DNA of 34,637 nucleotides from JBECKX01 sp964468475 (GCA_964468475.1 CAYXUL010000031.1:1-34637); one strand, 5' to 3'; positions 15,554-25,050 are shown, numbered from the stretch's first letter. A program made the numbers and translations. Notes: generated from the letters alone by a model not told the origin.

Positions 15554-17533
15554 ATGACTGAGCCAACGACTCAACTTCTCGCCAATATCAAGTCCCCCAA
15601 TGATCTGAAGAAGCTTGAACTCGATCAACTTCCCGATCTGGCTAAAGAGATTCGTGATGCCCTGTTGACGGTTCTATCGCAGGTCGGTGGACATTTGGGA
15701 GGTAACCTCGGCGCAGTCGAGCTCTCAATCGCGCTGCATTATGTTTTCAACAGCCCGGTCGACAAGATCATATTTGATACCGGTCACCAGAGCTACGTGC
15801 ATAAAATGCTGACCGGACGCAACGACCGCATGCTTACCATCAGGCAGTTCAAGGGCTTGTCAGGATTTGCCAAGATCACAGAATCTGAGCATGATATTTA
15901 TGGCGCCGGGCACGCGTCTACCTCGATCTCCGCCGCCTACGGAATCGCAGTCAGCCGCGATCTTTCAAAGCAAACTCACCAGGTGATCGCAGTCATCGGT
16001 GACGGCGCGCTGACGGGGGGTATGGCCTATGAAGGTCTGAACAACCTGGGCCGTTCCGGTCGCGACATGCTGGTAATTCTCAACGACAATTCAATGTCTA
16101 TCGACAAGAATGTCGGCGCCATGTCGGAGTATCTCACTGACGTTCGTACCGACCAGACTTACAATAAGATCAAGGACCACATCTGGGAGTTGACCGGCAA
16201 AGCGCCGCTCGGCTCTACAATCAGAGAAGTGTTGCGCAAGGTCGACGACACCGTCAAAGGCGTCCTGGTTCCCGGCGCTATCTTCCAGAAACTGGGATTC
16301 CGTTACTTTGGTCCCATCGATGGTCATGATGTTAGAGCCCTGGTGAAGACTCTGCGAGACAGCAAGGAACTCCATGGCCCGCTGCTGCTGCACATCAGAA
16401 CGCAGAAGGGCAAGGGCTACAAGCCTGCAGAGGAAGATTCCTGCTGCCTGCATGGTGTCAGCAAGTTCGACAAGATAACCGGTAAAGCGGATAAGAAGAA
16501 GGGTGTCTCCTATACAAAGGTGTTCAGCAAAACGATTTGCGAACTGGGGCGAGAAAATCCTGACCTGGTAGCGATCACTGCAGCGATGCCTACCGGCACG
16601 GGCCTGACTCCCTTCAGCGAAGAATTTCCAGATCGTTTCTTTGACGTCGGGATTGCAGAACAACATGGGGCGGTCTTTGCGGCAGGCCTGGCGCGCGACG
16701 GGAAGAAACCGGTGTTTGCGGTTTACTCGACATTCTTGCAGCGCGCCTATGATCCGGTGATTCATGACATCGCGCTGCAGAAATTGCCGGTACTGCTTGC
16801 CCTCGACCGGGCCGGTTTGGTCGGCAACGACGGGCCTACCCATCATGGTTGTTTTGATATCGCCTACCTTCGGCCGGTACCGGGAATGACTATCATTGCG
16901 CCAAAGGATGGTACAGAGATGCATCAGGCGCTGCACCTGGCTATGAAGAACTTCACCGGCCCAATCGCCGTTCGCTGGCCCCGGGGCAACATTCCCGAGG
17001 GTGAGTTGCAGGAGCGACCGATGTTCGAATGGGGCACCTGGGAAACTCTGCGCGACGGAACGCACGGGGCGATTCTGGCAGTCGGAACTATGGTCAACAA
17101 TTCTCTTGCTGCCGCTGAGAGTTTATCAGCCAGGGGCATCGAGCTTGCCGTAGTCAACTGTCGTTTTGTTAAGCCGTTTGATGAAAAACTCCTCACCCAG
17201 GTGGTTAAGCGCTATCCGGCGCTCGTAACCGTCGAGGAGGGAAGTCTGATTGGTGGATTTGGTTCCGGCATCGGCGACTGGCTTGCGCATCACTCTCTCC
17301 GCGATCACGGTTTGCTGCAATTGGGTATTCCCGACGCTTTCATTGATCACGGTAGTCGTGACGAAGTGCTGGCATTGGTGAAGCTTCATCCTGAAGGAAT
17401 TTCTGAATCGATCGAGCGATTCCTGAGCGCGGAAGGCAAACATCGGCTGCAGCTTAGACCAATGAAGGCAGATGGCAGTCGAGCAGTTGACCGCACGGCC
17501 GAGTTCCGTGCCGCCGCTGACGGAAACGAGTAG
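15554..17533 (+). CDS. dxs: 1-deoxy-D-xylulose-5-phosphate synthase
   Basis: 659 aa, slightly longer than the usual 620-640 because of a C-terminal tail of low similarity. Dxs condenses pyruvate and glyceraldehyde 3-phosphate in a thiamine diphosphate-dependent reaction, the first and flux-controlling step of the MEP isoprenoid pathway. Visible signatures are HLGGNLGAVELSIALHYVF, DTGHQSYVHKMLTGR, the TPP motif GDGALTGGMAYEGLNN from residue 149, NDNSMSIDKNVGA, DVGIAEQHGAVFAAGLA and DRAGLVGNDGPTHHG. It provides the substrates that the neighbouring IspA uses. ATG 15554 has a weak SD (GGAG 13 nt upstream, AGG very close). Confidence 0.98.
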   Translation: MTEPTTQLLANIKSPNDLKKLELDQLPDLAKEIRDALLTVLSQVGGHLGGNLGAVELSIALHYVFNSPVDKIIFDTGHQSYVHKMLTGRNDRMLTIRQFKGLSGFAKITESEHDIYGAGHASTSISAAYGIAVSRDLSKQTHQVIAVIGDGALTGGMAYEGLNNLGRSGRDMLVILNDNSMSIDKNVGAMSEYLTDVRTDQTYNKIKDHIWELTGKAPLGSTIREVLRKVDDTVKGVLVPGAIFQKLGFRYFGPIDGHDVRALVKTLRDSKELHGPLLLHIRTQKGKGYKPAEEDSCCLHGVSKFDKITGKADKKKGVSYTKVFSKTICELGRENPDLVAITAAMPTGTGLTPFSEEFPDRFFDVGIAEQHGAVFAAGLARDGKKPVFAVYSTFLQRAYDPVIHDIALQKLPVLLALDRAGLVGNDGPTHHGCFDIAYLRPVPGMTIIAPKDGTEMHQALHLAMKNFTGPIAVRWPRGNIPEGELQERPMFEWGTWETLRDGTHGAILAVGTMVNNSLAAAESLSARGIELAVVNCRFVKPFDEKLLTQVVKRYPALVTVEEGSLIGGFGSGIGDWLAHHSLRDHGLLQLGIPDAFIDHGSRDEVLALVKLHPEGISESIERFLSAEGKHRLQLRPMKADGSRAVDRTAEFRAAADGNE

Positions 17534-17593
17534 GGGGGGCAATGCGGTTCGGTGATCACGTCAACGCAAACGCGTAACCAGGGGTAGGATCAG

Positions 17594-18463
17594 ATGCGCA
17601 TCGGAATAATTGCCAACAGAAAGCGGCCGCGCGCTGATCAAATTGTCCGCGAAGTTCTGGATTGGATTGTAGCGCATCGGCAGGAGTACTACGTCTGCGA
17701 TCAGCTCGCTGATCTTGCACTTGACCCCGACCGTGTCATTGCCCGCAAAGATTTATGTAACCGTTGCGATTTAATCATTTCAATGGGAGGGGATGGCACA
17801 CTTCTCGCCACCGCGAGAGATGTGGGAGATAAGGAAGTCCCCATTCTTGGAGTAAATCTCGGTTCACTCGGATTCCTTACCCAGATCGCCGCTCATGATG
17901 TATCGGAATACCTGCAGCAGATCGTCGATAACCGGCATGAGGTGGAGTCCCGAATGATGCTACGCGCCGCCCTGAAGAATTCCGATGAGACTCAGGTTCA
18001 CAATGCTCTGAACGATGTCGTAGTTGATCGCGGCTCGGTGGCTCGACTGATCCAGTTGGACCTCTACGTAAATGGCGAGTACATTTCCACCTACCGGGCG
18101 GATGGACTGATCATTTGCACCCCCACAGGCTCTACCGCATACAATTCGGCTGTGGGCGGACCGATTTTGAACCCGAGGATGGAGGCGATTATCGCGTCAC
18201 CAATGGCGCCTCAGTCTCTGGCGGCGAGGCCGTTACTGTTCGACGGTGATGATATCATCAACATCAAGATTGCTTCGAAGGAACACAACGCGCTGATAAC
18301 CATTGACGGGCAAATTTCGGCACCCCTGGATGACCAGCTTGAAGTAGAAATCAGGAAATCTGACTTTGTCACCAAATTGGTTACATTTCCACACAATTCT
18401 TTCTATAAGATTCTGCGAACCAAACTTCACTGGGCGGTGTTGCCGCGCACCGAGTCCGATTGA
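17594..18463 (+). CDS. nadK: NAD kinase
   Basis: 289 aa, the family norm. NadK phosphorylates NAD to NADP in the cytoplasm. The GGDG motif is at residues 65-68 (ISMGGDGTLLATAR), followed by GVNLGSLGFLTQI, and the conserved PTGSTAYNSAVGGPIL block. TAGGA (17585-17589) gives an SD 4-5 nt before ATG 17594. In many bacteria a TlyA-type RNA methyltransferase gene lies between dxs and nadK; here only 60 nt separate them. It is the last gene of the xseB-nadK group. Confidence 0.96.
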   Translation: MRIGIIANRKRPRADQIVREVLDWIVAHRQEYYVCDQLADLALDPDRVIARKDLCNRCDLIISMGGDGTLLATARDVGDKEVPILGVNLGSLGFLTQIAAHDVSEYLQQIVDNRHEVESRMMLRAALKNSDETQVHNALNDVVVDRGSVARLIQLDLYVNGEYISTYRADGLIICTPTGSTAYNSAVGGPILNPRMEAIIASPMAPQSLAARPLLFDGDDIINIKIASKEHNALITIDGQISAPLDDQLEVEIRKSDFVTKLVTFPHNSFYKILRTKLHWAVLPRTESD

Positions 18464-18537
18464 CACGTTCCTAACCTGAATTCAGCATTGGATAGTCATT
18501 TGCCATCCTGCGTAGATAGTGTACAGGAAAGAATCGC

Positions 18538-21500
18538 ATGATGACATTTTCAACAAAGTGCTCGCTCTTACTATGCCTGGTGCTCGGCAGCTGGCTTTCC
18601 AGCGCCACGCCGGCATTTTCTCAGGAATTCCATCCCACCCGTCTTGTGGTCAAGTACAAGCAGCAGCAACCGGCGACGGCCCTGCTGCTGAAGGCCGGTC
18701 AGCTCCACGCGGCAAAGATGCAGCCGCTGGTTCAGGCAAAACTGCTGCGAGCAAAACCGGCGGCGGAGGACCTTGTAAAGACCTATGTAATTACCTTCGC
18801 CGATTCGCTGTCGCGGCGACAAGCCGAACAAACACTGTCTTCCGATCCGTCAGTAGCCAACGTTGAGCGAGATTACCGGATCGAGTTGTTCCATGATCCG
18901 CTCTACAGCTACCAGTGGGCGCTGGAGAACGACGGACAGCAATATCCCGGAGTGGTCAGATTCCCGGGAAATAACAACGACAGTCTCAAGATGCTCTCAG
19001 GAACGCCCGGCGCGGATATCAAGCGCTATGCTGTCTCTGATATTCCCACTGATCACAGCCGCGTGAAGATCGCCATAATCGATACCGGTGTTGACTACAC
19101 CCACCCGGACATCGCAGCGAATATCTGGAAGAATCCAGCTGAAGCCTCCGGCTTGCCCGGCAGGGATGATGATCTGAACGGCTACGTCGATGACATCATG
19201 GGCTATGATTTCTCAGGCGATAATACGGATGTCCTGAATATCATTCCCGACCCCGATCCGCTTGACACCATCGGTCACGGCACGCACGTTGCGGGGATCG
19301 TGGGCGCAGTAACCGGAAACGGCATCGGCATCGAAGGGGTGGCGCCAAACGTGTCGATAATGTGCGTTAAGATTTTTCCGAACGCATTTACGTCGGTTTC
19401 TTCGCAAGCAATTATTTATGCGGTAGATGAGGGTGCGAAGGTAATAAATGCTTCCTGGGGCTCGCCTTATTATAGCACCGTGCTCAACGACGCCATCGCG
19501 TACGCACAGGAGAATGGCGTTTTGTTCGTTGCGGCGGCAGGCAACTCCGGGGATTCATCACCGTTCTATCCTGCCGTCGTGCCCGGAGTCTTGACAGTAG
19601 GCGCGTGCAACTCATCGGGGCAGGCTAGTTATTTCTCGACCTTTGGCGACTGGGTTGACCTCTCGGCCCCGGGTCAGGATATTCTCTCGCTCAGGGCCAA
19701 GAATACTGATCTCTACGCTGAAGCGGGCGAGCCGAAGGTGCACATCTTCGACAATAATTATTACCTGGCGGATGGCACTTCGATGGCAGCTCCGCACGTC
19801 ACCGGTGCGGCAGCCTTCCTGTTGTCATCCTCGCCGGGACTCACCAGCGACAGCGTCAAGAGCCTCCTGATCGCTACCGCCGATCAGATCACTGATCCCA
19901 ACGGCAATCCGCAGGGTAACTACAGCGTATACTCAGGCTATGGCAGGATCAACCTCGAACGTGCAGCAGGAGTCTTGTCCGGAGACTATGCCGAGATTTC
20001 TGCGCCGGTGAGTCGATCTATTAACAGCGGCGTGATCTCTATCTCGGGATCGGCTTTCTCCAATAGCGGTGAGCCGTTCGTGCTTGAAGCACATCCGGCG
20101 TCAGCCAATACGTGGCTCACCATTGCAACCGGGACGGCGAACCAGGTTAATGAAGTGCTGGCGCAGTGGGATTCATCACCTTACGACGGCGATACAGAGC
20201 TAAGACTGCGAGTGGGAGATGGTATCACCTACCGCACCACGATTCGGCTAGTCAACAACATAGTCGTTGACATTCTCAATCCGCAGGATGGCGATACGGT
20301 GCGTGGGGCCGTCGAGATAGTCGGTACGGCCTCCGCGCCGAATTTCGCTTCTTATGATCTCGAATATTACCCAAGTATCAACCCCAAGCAACCTGTGTTG
20401 ATCCGACACGGAACAATTCCGGCCTTTTCTCAGACACTGGTCAATTGGAGTGTGGGTCCGGTGCGGTCCGGCTCGGGAATTCTCAAGCTTCAATTATCAG
20501 CAGGCGGGCAGGTCTATAACAAGACTGTACCGATTGTGATCAAAACTCTGCTTGATGATAACTATCCAATCACTCCTGCAACCCGACCGCATTATATGAC
20601 CAAACCGGCCGATCTGAATGGCGACGGGGAAGTCGATCTCGTTACGGGAGGGCAGAACGGTGTCATCATCAATCACTATGCGACCAGGGAGCTTGATGTT
20701 CTCAATCCCGGAGTCGGCGGGATATATCAATCAGCGCCGGCGGTTTATGATTTCGATGGTGACGGCCGCGATGAGCTGGTGGTTGTGTCCGATTCCGGGA
20801 TGACGATCATGCACGGCGACGGGACAAACCTGCCGGGTTGGCCGCAACGGTTTCCAACCGGATTTGAGTTCACCTCCGTGCCGACCCCGCTCGTGAGCGA
20901 CATCGATGGGGACGGTGACCCCGAGATAAGTTTAATTAACGCCGCGGGGCAGTTCTATTGCTTCCGCTCAGACGGCAGCGGCTACTTCCATAGTCATGGC
21001 GGCTTGTTCGCTTCGCTGAATCATACCGGGTTGCCTCGCCTGTTTGGACAGTCGGTGCCGGCATCTGTGTTTGCCTATGATTTCAACCACGACGGCTACC
21101 GCGATCTCGGGACGCTTTATGCGCTACAGGCGGGCGACGGCGGGGTTTATCTCTTTTCGGGGAAAAACGGACTGCCGCTCTATCCCGCCCCTGGAGCACG
21201 CGTTCGAAGTATGTATGCGCCTTTTGGCGCCGTACTGGCTGACTTTGACAATGATGGCGAGCCTGAGATTGCGTTTGCGTACTACAGAGATGATCTTTCC
21301 ATTGCAGTTACCATCATTGAAGCAAACGGACAGGATCTTCCGGGCTGGCCGCGATATTTCCCGGACAAGATCCAATACCTGACCTACTACCCGGCGGCAG
21401 GTGATCTTGACGGTGACTCAATCCCTGAGCTGGTGATGACCTTTAGCGCTCCGCTTGATGGAGGTGAGCTCTATATCTGGCATGCGGACGGTACCCCGTG

Positions 21501-22224
21501 GTTGGATTCCGAGCTCGGTCGCCACGATGGCTTTGTGGCCGGTGTCGGTAACGCGCTGGCCAGCCCGATAATCGTGGATACTGACAATGACGGCGCCTAT
21601 GAGATAGTCGCTCGCGGCGGTGCTACCTTCTTCGGAAAGCCTGAAAAGATATTCAGCTTTGAACTTGATGGCTCCCAAACGCCGGGCTGGCCGCTTTATA
21701 CCTTCGCAGATCCAGGCATGGTGTTATATTCGCCAAACACCCCGATCGCAGGTGATTTTGACAAGGATGGCTTGCTCGAACTCTACATGGGAGCATCAGA
21801 CCAGAAAATGTACGCCTGGGACCTGCCAACGGTGGCTTCCGATTCGGCAATCCTCTGGAATGGCTTTCTCAACGACCCACAGAACAGCGGGATTCTTCCC
21901 TTTGCTTCGAGGTCGGCGCCACCACCGCCAAAGCCGCCACTGCCAACGAGTTTCCGTTTAGCACAGAATTATCCGAATCCGTTCAATGCAACTACTGTGA
22001 TCGAATTCGATCTCGCCACGTCTGAGGCTGCACGACTGGAAGTCTTCAACGTTCTGGGACAGAAGGTGACTACCATTGTCGACAGGACGCTGCCCGCGGG
22101 CTTCTACCGCTATGAATGGGATGCCACGAACTCGACAGGAGAACCTGTCGCTTCGGGAGTGTACTACTATCGACTCAAGTTTGGTCATTCATCAGAAACG
22201 AAAGCGATGGTCTTGCTGAAATGA
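18538..22224 (+). CDS. Secreted subtilisin-like protease with FG-GAP repeats and sorting-type C-terminus
   Basis: 1228 aa. Signal peptide about residues 1-28 (SLLLCLVLGSWLSSATPAFS). A prodomain-like segment (TRLVVKYKQ to VANVERDYRIELF) precedes an S8 protease domain with the full catalytic triad: D182 (IIDTGVDY), H247 (GHGTHVAG), S415 (GTSMAAPHVTGAA), plus the oxyanion Asn in AAAGNSG. Ig-like modules follow, then eight FG-GAP-type calcium motifs between residues 692 and about 1080 (for example DLNGDGEVDL, DFDGDGRDEL, DIDGDGDPEI, DFDNDGEPEI, DFDKDGLLEL), which probably form a beta-propeller. The last 90 residues, from about 1139, form the YPNPFN / LEVFNVLGQKV / GVYYYRLKFG sorting or anchoring domain. 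AGGAAAG precedes ATG 18538. The stop overlaps the next start as ATGA. Confidence 0.94.
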   Translation: MMTFSTKCSLLLCLVLGSWLSSATPAFSQEFHPTRLVVKYKQQQPATALLLKAGQLHAAKMQPLVQAKLLRAKPAAEDLVKTYVITFADSLSRRQAEQTLSSDPSVANVERDYRIELFHDPLYSYQWALENDGQQYPGVVRFPGNNNDSLKMLSGTPGADIKRYAVSDIPTDHSRVKIAIIDTGVDYTHPDIAANIWKNPAEASGLPGRDDDLNGYVDDIMGYDFSGDNTDVLNIIPDPDPLDTIGHGTHVAGIVGAVTGNGIGIEGVAPNVSIMCVKIFPNAFTSVSSQAIIYAVDEGAKVINASWGSPYYSTVLNDAIAYAQENGVLFVAAAGNSGDSSPFYPAVVPGVLTVGACNSSGQASYFSTFGDWVDLSAPGQDILSLRAKNTDLYAEAGEPKVHIFDNNYYLADGTSMAAPHVTGAAAFLLSSSPGLTSDSVKSLLIATADQITDPNGNPQGNYSVYSGYGRINLERAAGVLSGDYAEISAPVSRSINSGVISISGSAFSNSGEPFVLEAHPASANTWLTIATGTANQVNEVLAQWDSSPYDGDTELRLRVGDGITYRTTIRLVNNIVVDILNPQDGDTVRGAVEIVGTASAPNFASYDLEYYPSINPKQPVLIRHGTIPAFSQTLVNWSVGPVRSGSGILKLQLSAGGQVYNKTVPIVIKTLLDDNYPITPATRPHYMTKPADLNGDGEVDLVTGGQNGVIINHYATRELDVLNPGVGGIYQSAPAVYDFDGDGRDELVVVSDSGMTIMHGDGTNLPGWPQRFPTGFEFTSVPTPLVSDIDGDGDPEISLINAAGQFYCFRSDGSGYFHSHGGLFASLNHTGLPRLFGQSVPASVFAYDFNHDGYRDLGTLYALQAGDGGVYLFSGKNGLPLYPAPGARVRSMYAPFGAVLADFDNDGEPEIAFAYYRDDLSIAVTIIEANGQDLPGWPRYFPDKIQYLTYYPAAGDLDGDSIPELVMTFSAPLDGGELYIWHADGTPWLDSELGRHDGFVAGVGNALASPIIVDTDNDGAYEIVARGGATFFGKPEKIFSFELDGSQTPGWPLYTFADPGMVLYSPNTPIAGDFDKDGLLELYMGASDQKMYAWDLPTVASDSAILWNGFLNDPQNSGILPFASRSAPPPPKPPLPTSFRLAQNYPNPFNATTVIEFDLATSEAARLEVFNVLGQKVTTIVDRTLPAGFYRYEWDATNSTGEPVASGVYYYRLKFGHSSETKAMVLLK

Positions 22225-24203
22225 TCCGTCGTTTCCTGATCATAGTCATGCTTCTGGCCTCTAGCGATGTTCAAGCGCAGGTCGGCCCCGGGCAATTTCA
22301 CCTGCTCGCTCAGAAGGATTATCCCACAGTTTCCGACATTGCGGTCGCCGGGCGCAGTTTATTCCTTCTGCAGCAAAGAAGTTTGCGGATCGCAGACCTC
22401 GACGCTCCCGGCAATGAGTTGCAAGCAGACAATGCGGTGCAGTTAAATTCCGACTATGACCGAATTCAATACCTCAAAGGTGAGCTGTGGCTATGGTCCT
22501 TTGCCGGCAGGCTGGCCCGTATTGATGTATCCTCCAAAGGTCTGACAGAACCGGAGTACCTGGCTGCAGGGGATTCAGTTCTGGCTCTTGCCAGAGTGGG
22601 NNNNNNNNNNNNNNNNNNNNNNNNNNNNNNNNNNNNNNNNNNNNNNNNNNNNNNNNNNNNNNNNNNNNNNNNNNNNNNNNNNNNNNNNNNNNNNNNNNNN
22701 ACCTACGGCGTTAGCATGCTGCGACTATGGACAATTACGCGAAATGGGGAACTGACGTCAGCGCAGGATATTGACGTTGGCTTTCCGATCTCCGCAATTA
22801 CCAGCGACGGGGAGGCGTTCCTGATCGGGGGCAGTTCCGGGGAGCTTGCCGAAATACAGCAGGATTCCACCGAGGTGAGTTTGCTGCAGAAAGTCGGAAT
22901 ACAAGCCCTGCGTCTCGCTGTGGCAGCTGACAGCAACGACACCAGCGTAGCTGTGCTTGATCCGCTTTCCGGCATCTCAATCTATGCCCTGGGAGGTGCG
23001 GGCAACTCGTCAGCACGTACTCTCAAAAACAACTCCGTGCCGCACGCCATTGCGCTAGGTTCTCAGCAAGCGCTTGGGGTGGATTCCAGGGGGATCATAG
23101 GATACCAGGCAATTGGCGACAAGCTAATCCCGCAATCTCTGTGGGAGAACGGTTCGGCATTAGTCGATATTGTGGTAGAAGACTCGTTGCTGTTTGCCGT
23201 GTCGCGCGCAGATCAGAAAATCTATGCTCTTGGTCCGTGGGCAGGGAAGTATCGCTTGCGGGCCGCCGGCGATCTGCCCTTTGCTCCAAATCGACTTTTT
23301 GTCGCTGGCGCCTCATTGAGCAGTCTTGACATCGCTGTCTGTTTTACGGAGGCCGTGGAGATGTTGCGATACGATTTGGCCACTCAGTCATTCACCCAGG
23401 TGTGGTATACCCCGGTGCCATTCTTGATCACGACAGCAGACTTTGGCACCAGTTCATTTGCGGTTGTTTCCGAGAAGGGGCAACTCTTCTATTCAGCTTA
23501 TGATCCTTTCACTGGTCCCAAAGGACTTCCAATAGAAGCCACTATTAATCCACTGCCACGCGATCTTCTGATAACTTCCAACTTCATCGCCGAGGCGTCG
23601 CCAGCAGGTTTGTCTATCTATAGGGCCGACAGCGAATCCGGCGAATTTCAGCTTACACTCAGCCCCATCGCCATTCAGGACGCTACCGCCCTGGCTTACG
23701 ATGCGGCATCGTCCATACTCGCAGTTGGCACAAGTCGGGGAATCGAATACACCGACTACTCCGATCCTGACGCGATCGGAGCGTTTTACTCGATCCCTGA
23801 AACAGATTCTATAAGAAAGCTCTCTTTATCTGACGGTCTGTTGCAGAACAGCTCGAATTCAGCCGTTCAATTATATGAATTTACTCCTGGCGGGATTCCG
23901 GGTGCGCGAAGCTCCGAGCCCGCAATTGTGGCGGCTGAATTCTACCCCAATCCATTCAATAGCGCTACAGCGATTGAGCTTTCCATCCCCCGTCAAAGTA
24001 TAGGCAAACCTATCAGTTATGAGATTGTAAACGTACTAGGACAGCGTATTTGGCGTAACACCAGCATTGTCGTATCTGCTGAGCAGCGCTTTATTTGGGA
24101 GGGCCGATCGAACAGCGGTACGGACGTGGCATCGGGAGTCTACATCTTCCGCGCCGCTGTAGCGGATGACGTTATTGTGCGTAAGTTGGTTTATCTCAAG
24201 TGA
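22221..24203 (+). CDS. Secreted propeller-like protein with sorting-type C-terminus (interrupted by N gap)
   Basis: About 660 codons, including 100 N of unknown true length, so the real size is uncertain. ATG 22221 overlaps the stop of the subtilase (ATGA), and the protein starts with a clear signal peptide (MIRRFLIIVMLLASSDVQA). I chose this over the longer open frame from 22116, which would lie inside the protease gene. The middle has irregular repeated blades (for example LFLLQQRSLRIADLDAPG, AFLIGGSSGELAEIQ, LLFAVSRADQKIYAL), suggesting a beta-propeller of the LVIVD / WD-like kind; no enzyme motif is visible. The C-terminal 90 residues carry FYPNPFNSATAIEL, YEIVNVLGQRIW and SGVYIFRAA, the same sorting-type domain as its partner. 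It is probably exported and surface-attached together with the protease. Confidence 0.85.
   Translation: MIRRFLIIVMLLASSDVQAQVGPGQFHLLAQKDYPTVSDIAVAGRSLFLLQQRSLRIADLDAPGNELQADNAVQLNSDYDRIQYLKGELWLWSFAGRLARIDVSSKGLTEPEYLAAGDSVLALARVXXXXXXXXXXXXXXXXXXXXXXXXXXXXXXXXXXTYGVSMLRLWTITRNGELTSAQDIDVGFPISAITSDGEAFLIGGSSGELAEIQQDSTEVSLLQKVGIQALRLAVAADSNDTSVAVLDPLSGISIYALGGAGNSSARTLKNNSVPHAIALGSQQALGVDSRGIIGYQAIGDKLIPQSLWENGSALVDIVVEDSLLFAVSRADQKIYALGPWAGKYRLRAAGDLPFAPNRLFVAGASLSSLDIAVCFTEAVEMLRYDLATQSFTQVWYTPVPFLITTADFGTSSFAVVSEKGQLFYSAYDPFTGPKGLPIEATINPLPRDLLITSNFIAEASPAGLSIYRADSESGEFQLTLSPIAIQDATALAYDAASSILAVGTSRGIEYTDYSDPDAIGAFYSIPETDSIRKLSLSDGLLQNSSNSAVQLYEFTPGGIPGARSSEPAIVAAEFYPNPFNSATAIELSIPRQSIGKPISYEIVNVLGQRIWRNTSIVVSAEQRFIWEGRSNSGTDVASGVYIFRAAVADDVIVRKLVYLK
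22601..22700. other. Assembly gap (100 N)
   Basis: Exactly 100 N, the conventional placeholder for a scaffold join of unknown length. It lies inside the propeller-like gene, and the reading frame happens to continue across it, which has a one-in-three chance. Confidence 0.99.
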
Positions 24204-24220
24204 GACAATAGATTAAATGC

Positions 24221-24253
24221 TTGACTAGTACGTTCAGCTTGCTATTTTTTTTG
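24221..24253 (+). promoter_or_regulatory. Promoter of the 24292 gene (extended -10 type)
   Basis: TTGACT (24221-24226), 12 nt, then TTGCTATTTTTTTTG (24239-24253), with the -10-like TATTTT at 24243-24248 (16-nt spacer). The element matches the hrcA promoter in both spacing and the TTGCTA-NN-TT-N-TTTG pattern. Confidence 0.55.
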
Positions 24254-24291
24254 AAATCTCCTTATAAACGGGAGGGACAGGGGTTATCATA

Positions 24292-25050
24292 ATGATAAGA
24301 TTCGCTGACAAACGAAACATCGGATTTCCGCTACTGCTGGCTGTGGCCGTTATGTTTCTCTGGATCTGCCAGGCCGCCGCCAAAGACAAGGATAAAACCG
24401 GCTACGAGAAGGATGATGTCTTCCACGACAATCGCTATGGCTATTCCTTTGAAGTTCCCAAGGATTGGAAGGTTGGCAAGACCTACAAGGACCCAGATGA
24501 CAAACCTTCCCCCGACCGAGTGATGATTTACCGTAAAAAATTCCGCATACCGGTCAAACTTCAGGAGCATCGCGAGCTTGTCCAGCGCCCCACAGTATTC
24601 ATTGCGATTGATTCGACCAATTTACCCCCGGCACAGTTCTTCCAGCAGGTGTCGACTGCTCACGACCTCAACGACTTCGAGAGCGCTATCGTCTCCAAGT
24701 CGGTTTTGTTCGAACGCGGAGTGGAAACGCCGCCGGAGGTGATGGAAACCTTGCCGGTCACGATCGGGGGGCATAGTGCAACTCGCTGGGAGGTCCGCCT
24801 GCAGTATGCCCATCGTTTGGACACATCGTTCGGCACTCAATCGGTGCGCGACTGGAAGGTGGGTTACGTATATTTGGTACCGCTTGATGGCGTGATGATG
24901 TACATTGAGCAGGTGTGTGAAAATCAGTCATTCGACACGTTGGAACCGGAGTTTGAGACGATGACCAAAACTCTCAAATTCGCCGGTGAGTCCGGGGCTG
25001 ATTCCACAGCGACGACGACGAAAACGAAATCTGACGGTGAGCAAAAGTAG
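24292..25050 (+). CDS. Secreted protein of unknown function
   Basis: 252 aa. A signal peptide (NIGFPLLLAVAVMFLWICQAAA, ends near residue 31) is followed by a Lys/Asp-rich linker and a domain opening with DNRYGYSFEVPKDWKVG, a pattern also seen at the start of PsbP-like and related small secreted domains that interact with membranes. The rest (FIAIDSTNLPPAQFFQQ, LPVTIGGHSATRWEVRL, YVYLVPLDGVMMYIEQVC) fits the same general alpha-beta fold. The C-terminus is a low-complexity Thr/Lys tail. I do not recognise a specific family and no catalytic motif is visible. It has its own promoter and two SD-like runs (GGAGGG 24271-24276, AGGGG 24279-24283). LapA follows after 49 nt, so co-transcription with the envelope group is likely. 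Confidence 0.8.
   Translation: MIRFADKRNIGFPLLLAVAVMFLWICQAAAKDKDKTGYEKDDVFHDNRYGYSFEVPKDWKVGKTYKDPDDKPSPDRVMIYRKKFRIPVKLQEHRELVQRPTVFIAIDSTNLPPAQFFQQVSTAHDLNDFESAIVSKSVLFERGVETPPEVMETLPVTIGGHSATRWEVRLQYAHRLDTSFGTQSVRDWKVGYVYLVPLDGVMMYIEQVCENQSFDTLEPEFETMTKTLKFAGESGADSTATTTKTKSDGEQK

Noticed and set aside
16091..17065. 324-codon minus-strand open frame inside dxs
   Set aside because: It is fully antisense to a complete Dxs with intact motifs, and its translation (Cys/Arg/Gln/His-rich) looks like a shadow frame.
24221..24260. T-run near 24245-24252 as a terminator for the propeller gene
   Set aside because: There is no GC-rich stem before the T-run; it fits better as part of an extended -10 promoter.
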